A stretch of DNA of 64,000 bases from Halonotius aquaticus. Its GTDB lineage: Archaea > Halobacteriota > Halobacteria > Halobacteriales > Haloferacaceae. The notes under the pieces were generated by a model that did no database searches, had not been told where the DNA came from, and was given only the letters and a program-made list of their open reading frames with translations. The stretch is taken from the NCBI RefSeq assembly GCF_003605575.1, contig NZ_QKNY01000009.1, positions 62,001-126,000 of the forward strand, written 5' to 3'. Shown piece after piece: positions 27,473 to 35,967 of the stretch. The stretch's first letter is position 1. Each line of letters begins with the position of its first letter. The translations under genes and the position numbers were made by a program.

Positions 27473-28479
27473 TGCAGTTCGGCTACAGCGAGGTGTGTCT
27501 GGAGCACGATACGGGCGAACGACACCCCGAGACGGCTGATCGACTCCGGGCGATCCGGCGAGCCCTCCAACACAAACACCACGTCGACTATCAGGATGGC
27601 CCAGCAGCAACCCGCGAGCAGATACAGGCTGTCCACCGCGGTACCTACCTCAACGAACTCAAGCGATTCTGCGAGGACGACGGCGGCAGTTGGGATCGCG
27701 ACACCGTCGCCTCCGAGGGCACCTGGGATGCCGCCCGCAAGAGTGCCGGCCTCGCGCTGTGGGCCGCCCGGCAGGCCCTCGATGGGGCCGATGGCCGCCA
27801 AACCCCGTTTTCGCTCGGGCGACCGCCGGGCCATCACGCGGTCAGCCACAAAGCGATGGGGTTCTGTTTCTTCAACAACGCCGCCGTCGCCGCCCAGACG
27901 CTGCTCGATGAGGGCGAGGTTGATCGGGTCGCCATCTTCGATTGGGATGTCCACCACGGCAACGGCACACAGGATATCTTCTATGACCGCGAGGACGTGT
28001 TCTATGGCTCGATCCACGAGGAAGGGATCTACCCGGGTTCCGGCGATGTTGACGAAACCGGCACCGGTGACGGCGAGCAGGCAACCCTGAATGCGCCGCT
28101 GCCGGCTGGGGCTGGCGATGCCGATTTCCTCCACGTCGTCGATGCGGCGCTTGGGCCTGCACTCGCCGACTTTGATCCGGATCTCGTCATCGTCAGCGCG
28201 GGGTTTGACGCCCACGAACACGATCCGATCTCCCGACACCGTGTGACGACAGAGGGGTACGCGCTGTTGACCGATCGGTTGCGGTCGATCGCCGACGCCA
28301 GCGACGCCGCCCTCGCGTTCGTCTTAGAGGGTGGCTACGGGCTAGATACGCTCTCGGAGGGCGTTGCGATGGTACACGAAACCTTCGACGGCCGGGAGCC
28401 GATCGCCTGCGAGGACGACCCGGAGACAGCAACGGTCGAGATCACCGACGATATTCGGAGCCGGCTCGATATCGAGTAG
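27472..28479 (+). CDS. hdaI: histone deacetylase family protein
   Basis: Zinc-dependent deacetylase of 335 residues (class II/HdaI-like). Active-site blocks are RPPGHHAVSHKAMGFCFFNN (general-base His pair 121-122), IFDWDVHHGNGTQ (zinc ligands Asp159 and His161), VSAGFDAHEHDP (Asp246) and VLEGGYGLDTL with the catalytic Tyr. All key residues are present, so it should be active. Its start overlaps the histone stop, implying co-expression. Whether the substrate is this histone, another acetylated protein, or a small molecule such as a polyamine cannot be read from sequence. Confidence 0.93.
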   Translation: MQFGYSEVCLEHDTGERHPETADRLRAIRRALQHKHHVDYQDGPAATREQIQAVHRGTYLNELKRFCEDDGGSWDRDTVASEGTWDAARKSAGLALWAARQALDGADGRQTPFSLGRPPGHHAVSHKAMGFCFFNNAAVAAQTLLDEGEVDRVAIFDWDVHHGNGTQDIFYDREDVFYGSIHEEGIYPGSGDVDETGTGDGEQATLNAPLPAGAGDADFLHVVDAALGPALADFDPDLVIVSAGFDAHEHDPISRHRVTTEGYALLTDRLRSIADASDAALAFVLEGGYGLDTLSEGVAMVHETFDGREPIACEDDPETATVEITDDIRSRLDIE

Positions 28480-28519
28480 CGCTGCTGTCGGGTGGTATTT
28501 GTATCGCTAGCTGTCGTTG

Positions 28520-29875
28520 TTAGGGCGTTGGCTGGAAATACGCCGCCAACTCGGTCCCGAACGCATCGGCCAGCGTCGCCACCGCCTCATCCCACAGGAG
28601 TTCGTAGCCGTCCGCAAGCGCCGTCTCGATCTGTGCGCCGAGGGCGACCTCGAAGATGGCGTCGCTGTCGAGGTATGCGCGGGCGTCAGTCACCGCGCGT
28701 GGACGTTCGACCACGTAGCGATCGCCGTCGAGAAACGGCCCATACACCGTGTCGTCATCGACATAGCTCTCGAAGAAGCCCACAGCGTGATCGCGGACGG
28801 CCACCGGCGGCCCCTCGTGGCGTTCGATCGCCGGCCGCGTCGTGTCGGCGAGTTCGACAAGCAGGACACTCCGATCGGTATCGGCGATGGTCGTCGATCG
28901 GACGACGCCGAAGTCGTGGCGTTCGAGGCCGTCAACAATCCCAGCCAGTGATTTGCGGAGTTGGGGATACAGTTGATCCTCGACGATAGCCGGTGTTTCG
29001 AAGACGATGGCGGCGGCGGTCGTCTCGCGGTTGGCGAGATGCGTCCGGACGCTCTCGCGGTCGAGCGGCGATGGTTCTGAAGGGGTGAATATTGCGTCGC
29101 GAGGGTCGGCAAGCAAGTCGCGGGCATAATGCTGGAGCCGAGCGAGATTCGTCGCCGAGAGCACGGCCGCGACGTTGCGCTCGGGATCGGTTGGATCGAT
29201 AACGGTGAGCGGGTCGTCGAAGGATTCGGTGCCGTGCTCCTCGGGGTCGAGCGTGAGCGGTGGCTGCCAGTCGGCGGCCGCCCGGAGCAGAGCGTCGACA
29301 CCGTCGTATTCGAGAACGAGCAGTTCGGCCAGATAGCCCGAAAAGCCCTCTGTGCGGAGGTCACTGCCGTAGGCACCGATCCCTTTCAGGAAGCATTTGA
29401 ACAGGCGAACATCGCGGGCGAGGGCGTCGTCGAGGTGAGATTCGATATATTGGGTGTGAAACGGGGTACGATCGACCGCCGATCGGATCTCGGTCGCGCG
29501 CTCGACAGCATAGCAGGGGACGAGATCGACAGCGAATCCCTCGTGGGTGCCGGTGACGTAGGGGTGTTCGGCGTACTCCTCGTGGCCCTCGGGGAGTACC
29601 TCGTGGCCGATGGCAAGCCCGAGGCGTTCTAACGCGGCGCGGTCGTAGTCGGTTGGAAATCGAACGAACAGGTCGATATCGCGGTCGCCAGCGAGCCAGG
29701 TACCGCGGGCCGTCGAGCCGACCTGGAGTACGTCGCCGTCGATGTCGCGATCGGCGAGGGCGGCCCCGGCGCGGTCGGTCAGCGTCGCTGCTGCGTCGGC
29801 CAGCCGCTCTCGTTCGTCGCGTTCAGGGGTGACGCGGTCGGCGACAGTATCGAGGACGCTGTCGAGGCTCGGCAT
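28520..29875 (-). CDS. cca: CCA-adding enzyme (class I, archaeal)
   Basis: tRNA nucleotidyltransferase that builds the 3' CCA, needed here because the tRNA genes in the window do not encode it. The protein is 451 residues. The nucleotidyltransferase signature VGSTARGTWLAGDRDIDLFV contains G-S and the D-x-D metal pair. Then FAVDLVPCYAVERATEIRSA provides the third carboxylate, with LKGIGAYGSDLRTEGFSGYL downstream. The C-terminal domains are complete. Two tRNA genes lie about 100 bp beyond its start on the other strand. Confidence 0.96.
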   Translation of the reverse strand: MPSLDSVLDTVADRVTPERDERERLADAAATLTDRAGAALADRDIDGDVLQVGSTARGTWLAGDRDIDLFVRFPTDYDRAALERLGLAIGHEVLPEGHEEYAEHPYVTGTHEGFAVDLVPCYAVERATEIRSAVDRTPFHTQYIESHLDDALARDVRLFKCFLKGIGAYGSDLRTEGFSGYLAELLVLEYDGVDALLRAAADWQPPLTLDPEEHGTESFDDPLTVIDPTDPERNVAAVLSATNLARLQHYARDLLADPRDAIFTPSEPSPLDRESVRTHLANRETTAAAIVFETPAIVEDQLYPQLRKSLAGIVDGLERHDFGVVRSTTIADTDRSVLLVELADTTRPAIERHEGPPVAVRDHAVGFFESYVDDDTVYGPFLDGDRYVVERPRAVTDARAYLDSDAIFEVALGAQIETALADGYELLWDEAVATLADAFGTELAAYFQPTP

Positions 29876-29974
29876 ACGCGCCGTTTCAGTACCAGCCGTC
29901 GAAAGGATGTCGCTTCCGTCGGGGGAAAAACGAAAGCCCTATTAAAACGATCCGACTACCCTGTGACGCGTCGG

Positions 29975-30047
29975 GCCGTCGTAGCTCAGATGGTAGAGCA
30001 CCTCGCTGTTAACGAGGTGGTCCCAGGTTCGAGCCCTGGCGACGGCG
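29975..30047 (+). tRNA. tRNA-Asn (anticodon GTT)
   Basis: A 73-nt cloverleaf. The acceptor arm is GCCGTCG/CGACGGC with discriminator G. The D arm is GCTC/GAGC. The anticodon stem CCTCG/CGAGG encloses loop CTGTTAA, giving anticodon GTT. The T arm is CCAGG-TTCGAGC-CCTGG. No CCA is encoded. The 3' part from the T loop onward, with flanking DNA, is perfectly duplicated about 150 bp downstream. Confidence 0.95.
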
Positions 30048-30240
30048 TGCTTTCTGCCCCGACAACTACGCGAGGAGCGTTGGCTCCGAGTACGCACTGT
30101 GGGGGGCTGTAGTCGCTCAGAAAGGGCTCGTGCAGACAAGTCGCAGCACCCGAGCGAAGCGAGGGTGACCGTCTTGGCGAGTTCGAGCCCTGGCGACGGC
30201 GTGCTTTCTGCCCCGACAACTACGCGAGGAGCGTTGGCTC
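30027..30240. repeat. perfect 60-bp direct repeat starting in tRNA-Asn
   Basis: Positions 30027-30086 and 30181-30240 are identical over 60 bases. The repeat starts in the tRNA-Asn T arm (GTTCGAGCCCTGG) and continues 39 bases past the tRNA 3' end. The copies are separated by 94 bp. A shorter third piece (TGGCGAGTTCGAGC) recurs at 30257. tRNA-3'-end direct repeats are what tyrosine-recombinase integration leaves behind, but no integrase is present. Local tandem duplication is the alternative. Confidence 0.85.
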
Positions 30241-30332
30241 TGAATATTCACTCTCATGGCGAGTTCGAGCATCACCGCTCGTGTTCGAAAACTCGATACT
30301 CTCATATGGGGGCAGTCGGTATCACTCGGGTA

Positions 30333-30407
30333 GGGCCCTTAGCTTAGTCTGGTAAGAGCGCCGAGCTCATAACTCGGTGGTCATTGGTTCAAATCCGATA
30401 GGGCCCA
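30333..30407 (+). tRNA. tRNA with CAT anticodon (elongator Met or Ile2)
   Basis: A 75-nt cloverleaf. The acceptor arm is GGGCCCT/AGGGCCC with discriminator A. The D arm is GCTT/GAGC. The anticodon stem CCGAG/CTCGG encloses loop CTCATAA, giving anticodon CAT. The T loop is TTCAAAT. The anticodon stem lacks the three G-C pairs of an initiator tRNA, so it is an elongator Met tRNA or an Ile2 tRNA whose C34 is modified to agmatidine. Sequence alone does not settle which. No CCA is encoded. Confidence 0.92.
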
Positions 30408-30509
30408 TTTCTCAGACGCCAACAACGGATGATAAAGAGCCGCCGGCAGCCATCCTGCTACGGCGGGACGACGCCCGACCGCAGAGTGGCATCAGGGGCA
30501 CCGACGGAT

Positions 30510-30777
30510 GGTGTCTCGGTTCTCAGTGCTGAACATCGCAAGCCTGTGTCCGTAGGCCACTTTCACAGGCTGTATCCGACACAAACGGGATGAGAGCATT
30601 AAACCTGTGTATCAAATTATCAGCGTTGAAAACACCCACGGCGAATAAAGGCTAGAGAGGCGACTATGCAATCCCCCGCGACCCCCGTAGAAACTCCCCC
30701 GACGAAACGAAAGTCAGGGGTCGCCATCTGGCATCGGGATCAGGCGTTCCATGTTCAACACTGATAACCGAGACACC
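30510..30777. mobile_element. MITE-like element with long terminal inverted repeats
   Basis: A 268-bp gene-free block. Its ends, 30510-30552 and 30735-30777, are inverted repeats matching at 35 of 43 positions, with only 2 mismatches in the outer 27. The ends begin GGTGTCTCGG. A direct, partly matching copy of the inner motif (TTATCAG-C/T-GTTGAA) occurs at 30617-30630. There is no transposase ORF, so it would be a nonautonomous or decayed insertion. No convincing target-site duplication is visible. It lies just past two tRNA genes, a common insertion site. Confidence 0.5.
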
Positions 30778-31013
30778 AGATAGGCACTAACAACTTGATT
30801 CTCATATGTATTAAATTCAACGGTCACCACAACGGGAAACCGGCAGGCGAGGGCGACATAGTGTCCCCGGACACACGACAAGCAGATTTCTCGCGGCCAG
30901 CAGGCGAGCAGAAATCAACTCGGGAGCCAGCCCACAGCGCGAGCGTTCGACCTGTCGGGTTGTGATGGTCACACAACCCCGAATGGTGGCCACGATTCGG
31001 CGCGCGGTGGCCG
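30778..31013. other. intergenic DNA without a recognised gene
   Basis: No credible ORF or RNA was recognised. The left part is AT-richer (CTCATATGTATTAAATTCAA near 30801). The remainder is GC-rich and ends at the 3' end of the beta-propeller lipoprotein gene. Together with the flanking MITE-like block, the gene-free stretch from the CAT tRNA runs about 600 bp. Confidence 0.5.
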
Positions 31014-32324
31014 TTATTGATTGGTCGCAAGCGTGTGTCCACAGGCACACTTCCCGATACAGTAGGTTGTCTCCGCTGTCGACGCCGCAATCCCGAGGCG
31101 TGCGAGGGCGACCGCCATCGTCGACGCCGAGTCGGTTGCGGGTCGAACTGTCGCGGCGGTCGCCCCGTAGGGGCTCGGGCCGACATCGATCCGCTCGACG
31201 ATTTCGCCCGCCGCGTGGTCGATGACCGCGACCTCGTCGTTTGTTTGTACCGGGATGTAGAGGCTCGTCTTTGATGGATCCCAGGTGCCGACAAACGCCG
31301 AGCCGCCAAGATCGAGGCGGTCGGTGACGGTGCCCGCCGCGAGGTCGATGATGCTCACGTCGTTGCTCCCGGGCGTGAACACGTAGCCCGTCTCGCTGTC
31401 GGGGCCGATCTCGCTGGTGAGCGCGCCGCTCCCGAGGCCGTCGTCGGTCGTCAGCCGAACCCGCTCGCTCGGATTGGCGGGATCGGTCACGTCCCAGATA
31501 CTCTCGGTGCCGCTGTCGCCCTCGTTGTGTTCGACCAGCATCGTCTCGCCATCAGGGGCGATTGTCGCCATCCACGGTGCGGCCGCGTCGGCGACGACCG
31601 GCTCAACATCGATCTGTGTCTCGATTTCGAAGGGGTCAACGCTGAGAACCGTCAGCGTGTCGCCAAAGAGATCTGGCACGTAGGCGTACTCGCCGTCTGG
31701 GTGGATCGTCACGTCACACGGGCCGGGGCCGTCGGCGTCGCCGCGGCCGCCCTCGTCAGTTCGATCGAGTTCGCCCGTCACCTCGCCGAAGGTTTCGGCG
31801 TCGCGGTCGGCGTCGATCCGGTAGTTCGTGTGGCTCGGCTCCCGCGCGCTGACAACGACGTGGCTGCCATCGGGCGTTTGCTCCTGCCAGTTCGCCCCGG
31901 AACCGGTGTCGACACGAGAAACTTCCTCCAGCGTCCCAGCGGTGAGTGCGCGCACTCCCTGTTCGACGTTGAGCCACAGCGCGTCCTCGGACTCGTCGGT
32001 CAGATCAGGGGTGTACTGGTTTGACGGAAACGACGAGGAAAGCCCGACCGCCCGGGAGCCGACGACCTCGTTGCTCGCGGGATCAATCAGGCTCACCGTC
32101 CCGTCGCCGGTGTTAAACACGAAGATGGTCGGCTTCCCTGTCGACGCCGCGTCCTCGTCGTCGCCGGCCTCGCTGCCGCCATCGCCGGCACAGCCCGCGG
32201 CAGCGACCGCGCTCGCGGTGGCTCCGCTGGCCAACAGATGCCGGCGGGACAGCCCCTCGCGGCCGTCGCCGTCGCCGTCGGTGCCGCGGTTCGGATAGAG
32301 TCGATCGGGTGGCGACTGTGTCAC
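31014..32324 (-). CDS. YVTN-type beta-propeller lipoprotein with Cys-rich C-terminal tail
   Basis: A 436-residue secreted protein. A GTG start gives MTQSPPDRLYPNRG. A twin-arginine signal SRRHLLASGATASAV ends in lipobox AAGCAGDGG. Beta-propeller repeats follow (IFVFNTGDGTVSLIDPASNE, GEYAYVPDLFGDTLTVLSVD, VSIIDLAAGTVTDRLDLGG, EVAVIDHAAGEIVERIDVG). The C-terminus, past the last repeat, has C422, C426, C428 and H430 (YCIGKCACGHT), which looks like a metal site. The longer frame upstream overlaps nosL in antisense and is rejected. It is divergent from NosL, which suggests a shared extracellular metal or redox task. Confidence 0.82.
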   Translation of the reverse strand: MTQSPPDRLYPNRGTDGDGDGREGLSRRHLLASGATASAVAAAGCAGDGGSEAGDDEDAASTGKPTIFVFNTGDGTVSLIDPASNEVVGSRAVGLSSSFPSNQYTPDLTDESEDALWLNVEQGVRALTAGTLEEVSRVDTGSGANWQEQTPDGSHVVVSAREPSHTNYRIDADRDAETFGEVTGELDRTDEGGRGDADGPGPCDVTIHPDGEYAYVPDLFGDTLTVLSVDPFEIETQIDVEPVVADAAAPWMATIAPDGETMLVEHNEGDSGTESIWDVTDPANPSERVRLTTDDGLGSGALTSEIGPDSETGYVFTPGSNDVSIIDLAAGTVTDRLDLGGSAFVGTWDPSKTSLYIPVQTNDEVAVIDHAAGEIVERIDVGPSPYGATAATVRPATDSASTMAVALARLGIAASTAETTYCIGKCACGHTLATNQ

Positions 32325-32486
32325 AGTTACAGTCTCACACTGGAGTGCCGAAGTGGTACCGGTGGTGGCAGCATCCGCGACGATCACCCTGATCGCAACG
32401 GTCGTCGCGCCGTGGGTGGCCGTCGTCGGGCTTGTTTCGAATAATACACCAGAGAAATTAACGGCATATCGCTCAAACGGCTGTCT

Positions 32487-33134
32487 ATGGCACGATCCGG
32501 TCTCACGGATAGACGGACAGTGCTTCGAACAGCCGCAACCGGCGCGATCCTCGGAGTTGCAGGGTGTATGGGACAAACTGACCCCGAAGCCGACGGCAAC
32601 ACGACCGACGGCGAGGCGGCTGACGACGAGACAGCCACACAACCGGCAGCGATCCCGGCGGATGCAAACTGTGAGGTCTGTAACATGGTCGCCGCCGACT
32701 ATCCGGCGTGGAACGCACAACTCACCCACGACACCGGCGACAACGCGTATTTCTGCTCGTCGGGCTGTCTGGCAGCCTACATCGCCGAGCCATCGCGGTT
32801 CGGTGGGCCAAAGGCTTCGATCGACACGGCGTGGGTGACCGAATACGAGACGGAATCGTTCCTTCAGGCGAGCGAGGCGTTCTTTGTGCGGGTGGCGAAT
32901 CCCGACCACGTTGATGACGTGATGATGAAGAATCCGACGCCGTTTGCGACTCGTGAGGATGCTGTCGCGTTTACGGAGTCGTTTGATGCCTACGGCGAAG
33001 ACGACATCCTCCGATTCAGCGACTTCGACATGGAGCTGGCGACGTTCTACCGTGGCAAATTCTTCAAGGACGACGAGTCGATGAACAGCTCTGAGGGGAA
33101 CGAGAGTGCTGAGAATACAACCAGCACAGCGTAG
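32487..33134 (+). CDS. nosL: NosL family copper-binding lipoprotein
   Basis: A 215-residue exported lipoprotein. The Tat-like DRRTVLRTAATGAILGVAGC contains the lipobox cysteine. The NosL core is CEVCNMVAADYPAWNAQLTH then NAYFCSSGCLAAYIAEP and DTAWVTEYETESFL. NosL proteins bind Cu(I) and serve nitrous oxide reductase maturation, but NosL-like proteins also occur without NosZ. No nosZDFY genes are in this window. The C-terminal 20 residues are a Ser/Asn/Glu tail. A TATA-like AGAAATTAACG lies about 30 nt upstream. Divergent partner: the beta-propeller lipoprotein. Confidence 0.9.
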   Translation: MARSGLTDRRTVLRTAATGAILGVAGCMGQTDPEADGNTTDGEAADDETATQPAAIPADANCEVCNMVAADYPAWNAQLTHDTGDNAYFCSSGCLAAYIAEPSRFGGPKASIDTAWVTEYETESFLQASEAFFVRVANPDHVDDVMMKNPTPFATREDAVAFTESFDAYGEDDILRFSDFDMELATFYRGKFFKDDESMNSSEGNESAENTTSTA

Positions 33135-33155
33135 TTATCAACCAGTACAGCGTAG

Positions 33156-34403
33156 TTATACGCCAGTCGAGTACCGCAGGATGCCAGCGATCCCACCGAA
33201 GGCGTTGTAGAGCTGTTCACCCTTCTCGAAGTCACTGGAGATGAATTTGACCTCAGTGCCACGCTGTTGGGCGATTTCGATAAGGTGATCGATGGCGTCT
33301 TCGCGCTCAACGACGTCTGCCGTCGCGCCGTCGTCGCACTCGTGTGTTGGTGTCTCATGCCGGCGGTCGACGAGCTCGTACTCCTCGGTGCCGTCACAAT
33401 CGTAGACGACCACGTCCTGTCGCAGATCTTCGGAGATGAGCAGCCGATCGACCGACCCCATCACGAGGTTTCGGCGGGTCGGCTCGAAGCCGTAGGTCGC
33501 CTCGTCGCCGTCGTGGAGGTTCTCGAAGAACTCCTCCATCTGTTTTTTATCCTTGACGACCTCCTGGTCGGCCAGCACGTCGCTGGCGGCGTCAACCAGG
33601 TCGTGGAGGCCGGACTCGTCGGTGTAGGCAACATCGAATTTACCTAAGACCATATCCTGGAGTTCGTGGTGGAGATAGTCGCCGTCGACGAACTCATCTT
33701 TCGTCGGCGAGGGGCCACCGATGAGGATGCCGTCGAGTTCGTGGCGTTTCGGCACCATCATCTCGTCGGCCATCTCGGCGATCTCCTGATAGAAGTTGTC
33801 GATCGCTTCCAGCCGCAGGCGGGCGAATCGCTGGGCGGACTGCCCACCCTTTCGCTGCTTGCCGGGCACCAGCGAGGAGGCGGATTTGACCGGCTCGACG
33901 CGTTTGCCCTTCAACCAGCCGACGTTGGCCTCCCGGCGGTCGAGGACAATCAGACCGAAGAGGCCCTTGTCGAGCAGCATGTTTTCCAGCGGCTCGGTCA
34001 GGAAATCAGAATCGCAGTGATACCGGAACGACTGGATCGGTTCGGACGGCGACTCCAGTACACGAGTGACCATCTCGGTTTGGCCGCCGCCGGAATCGAC
34101 CGCCCCAGAGAAGATGACAATCCCGTTTTCGGGTGGGTAAGTGTCGTAGTACCGCAGACGGTCTTTGATCGAGGTAAGCGCGTCTTGGACGTTCGTCCGC
34201 GTCTGTTTGGACTTGATATTCGAGGCCTCGGAGTGTTCCTGGATGACGTGTTCGACGACCGAAGAGATCTGCTTGTCGTCGGGAATGTAGATCGTGACGA
34301 GCTGGGTGCCGGAGCCTTCGAACTCCTGGAGTTCTTCGATAACCTTCTTAAACTCGTATTTCTGCCGGTCGTCACCGGCTTGCTCGTCGGCGTCCGTGCT
34401 CAT
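33156..34403 (-). CDS. prf1: peptide chain release factor aRF1
   Basis: Recognises all three stop codons and triggers peptide release. The protein is 415 residues. Domain 1 has the NIKS motif (residues 62-65) and YHCDSDF (128-134), the YxCxxxF element. Domain 2 has the catalytic GGQ in GKQRKGGQSAQRFARLRLEA (186-188). Domain 3 ends FGGIAGILRYSTGV as in archaeal and eukaryotic RF1. Length and motifs are complete. It is convergent with nosL (21 bp apart). Confidence 0.97.
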   Translation of the reverse strand: MSTDADEQAGDDRQKYEFKKVIEELQEFEGSGTQLVTIYIPDDKQISSVVEHVIQEHSEASNIKSKQTRTNVQDALTSIKDRLRYYDTYPPENGIVIFSGAVDSGGGQTEMVTRVLESPSEPIQSFRYHCDSDFLTEPLENMLLDKGLFGLIVLDRREANVGWLKGKRVEPVKSASSLVPGKQRKGGQSAQRFARLRLEAIDNFYQEIAEMADEMMVPKRHELDGILIGGPSPTKDEFVDGDYLHHELQDMVLGKFDVAYTDESGLHDLVDAASDVLADQEVVKDKKQMEEFFENLHDGDEATYGFEPTRRNLVMGSVDRLLISEDLRQDVVVYDCDGTEEYELVDRRHETPTHECDDGATADVVEREDAIDHLIEIAQQRGTEVKFISSDFEKGEQLYNAFGGIAGILRYSTGV

Positions 34404-34467
34404 TGTGGCTACATCGCCCGGCGGCGGGTAAGTATGCTTTGGCTCCGTGTTTTACGCCGCCCGAGGA

Positions 34468-35022
34468 TTACGCAAGGAGATTAGTGACGCTGCTGTCGTC
34501 GAGTTTCTCGATCGTCTCGTCGAACTCGGCTTCCAACTCCGCCATGCGGTCTTCAAGCTCAGCAAACTCCTCGTTGCCCTCAAGCTCAGAGCGGGAGTAC
34601 GCCTCCCGCAGGACATCGTAGGTCTCGGCGGCCGCGTTGTACTCGGCGACAAGCTCCTCGTATCGCTGCTTGAGAAACACCTGCTCGACGGCATCCAGCA
34701 ATTCATCCTTCGAGACGGATTTCGTGAGATAGCCATCGAACGGGAGATCGATGATGTCCGTGTCGGGATCAATCGCCGACACGAGGATAACCTGAAACTC
34801 AAGCTCCCAGTCGTCGATCCGCTTGATCACGTCGTCGCCGGCCATCCCCGGCATCCGCCGATCCAACAACACCAGATCGACATCCGGGCCGAGTTTCGTC
34901 AGTGCTTCGCCGCCGCTGGTTGCGGTCTTTGTCTCGTAGTGATCATCCAGCCGGAGGGCGTACGACTCCGCGAGATCGGCCTCGTCGTCGACGATAAGGA
35001 TCGTCTTCGCAGCCTCAGTCAT
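34468..35022 (-). CDS. response regulator with HalX domain
   Basis: A 184-residue cytoplasmic signalling protein. The receiver starts KTILIVDDEADLAESYALRL, with phosphoacceptor Asp in VDLVLLDRRMPGMAGDDVI, Ser in VILVSAID and the conserved Lys in YLTKSVSKDEL. The C-terminal 65 residues are a HalX domain with a coiled-coil look (QRYEELVAEYNAAAETYDVL). There is no DNA-binding output domain, as in other HalX regulators, and no cognate kinase is adjacent. The ATG 35020-35022 is chosen; the longer frame adds residues unlike a receiver. Confidence 0.92.
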   Translation of the reverse strand: MTEAAKTILIVDDEADLAESYALRLDDHYETKTATSGGEALTKLGPDVDLVLLDRRMPGMAGDDVIKRIDDWELEFQVILVSAIDPDTDIIDLPFDGYLTKSVSKDELLDAVEQVFLKQRYEELVAEYNAAAETYDVLREAYSRSELEGNEEFAELEDRMAELEAEFDETIEKLDDSSVTNLLA

Positions 35023-35116
35023 ACCTGAACACCCACGCAACACCCAAAAAATCTTGTTACTTTTCGCATCGGCGGCTGGACGGCAAGGGTTTGTATCGCC
35101 CGTCACAAACGCCTGC

Positions 35117-35728
35117 ATGGACGACGCCCTCCGAGCCGGTCTCGCCCTCTACACCGCCGGCGACTACCACGCCGCCCACGAGCCATGGGAGGCGGTGTGG
35201 CTGGAGTTGCCTGCCGGCGACGACAAACAGCTTCTCCAGGGGCTGATCCAGTTCACCGCGGCCGTCTATCACGCTCGCCAGCGCAACTGGGACGGTGCGG
35301 TCGGCCTCGCCGAACGGGCCCAGTCGTATCTCACCGCGGTGCCAACCCCTTACCGTGGTATCGACGTCGACAGTGTGGTGGCGGCACTCCGAGTACTCGA
35401 AGCCGACCCCGAGCGGGTCGAACGCGAGGCGATTCCGCCACTGCACTACCGAGGCCGAGAGCTGACCGCGGCCGACCTCGAAATTAAGGGGATCACGACT
35501 GCCGCCAGCGTCGTTGCCACGGAGTACGAGGGCTACGACTCGGAAGTCGTCGAGACCGCTATCGACTACGCACGCGAGGAGGCCACCGGCTCAGAGGCGC
35601 AGTTTATTCGGCTGCTGACCTCATTTGTCGACGACCGCGACCACCGCGGCATTGTCTACAACCGGCTTCGACAGAACGTTGAGCGACGGCAGGCCAAGCG
35701 AGACGATGTTGCCGGGCTGTTTGACTGA
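35117..35728 (+). CDS. DUF309 domain protein
   Basis: A 203-residue soluble helical protein. The N-terminal DUF309 signature is ALYTAGDYHAAHEPWEAVWL, then GDDKQLLQGLIQFTAAVYHA. The His and Glu pattern of H-x-x-W-E is invariant in the family, and the function is unknown. The C-terminal 90 residues are helical and charged. It is divergent from the HalX regulator gene with about 95 bp between starts, so their promoters may share control. The ATG at 35117 matches the family N-terminus. Confidence 0.85.
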   Translation: MDDALRAGLALYTAGDYHAAHEPWEAVWLELPAGDDKQLLQGLIQFTAAVYHARQRNWDGAVGLAERAQSYLTAVPTPYRGIDVDSVVAALRVLEADPERVEREAIPPLHYRGRELTAADLEIKGITTAASVVATEYEGYDSEVVETAIDYAREEATGSEAQFIRLLTSFVDDRDHRGIVYNRLRQNVERRQAKRDDVAGLFD

Positions 35729-35967
35729 TCGGTCGCAAGCAAGAGAGCAATCATAGAGACTCTTGATCGGCCTCCGGAAGTCGATGCGGGCCAGCCCAGA
35801 TTCTGCGGCGTCAGTGTCGACACAGCGAGCAGCCGGTCAGATGCGCAGTTCGATCGGCGAAACAGCGCGAAAATCGGCGAAAATGGGGGCAAGAGCACGC
35901 AGCTAACAGCAATTCGCGTCGACTGTCGACCCGGATTAAGTGTAGATCTGGCCATGGACAACACGCA

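Noticed and set aside
30087-30180. Possible extra tRNA between the 60-bp repeats
   Set aside because: Only the T-arm/acceptor part is duplicated; no D or anticodon arm can be folded in the 94-bp interval.
32325-32909. N-terminal extension of the beta-propeller gene
   Set aside because: It would run antisense through nosL and lacks any signal; the Tat/lipobox signal follows the GTG at 32324.
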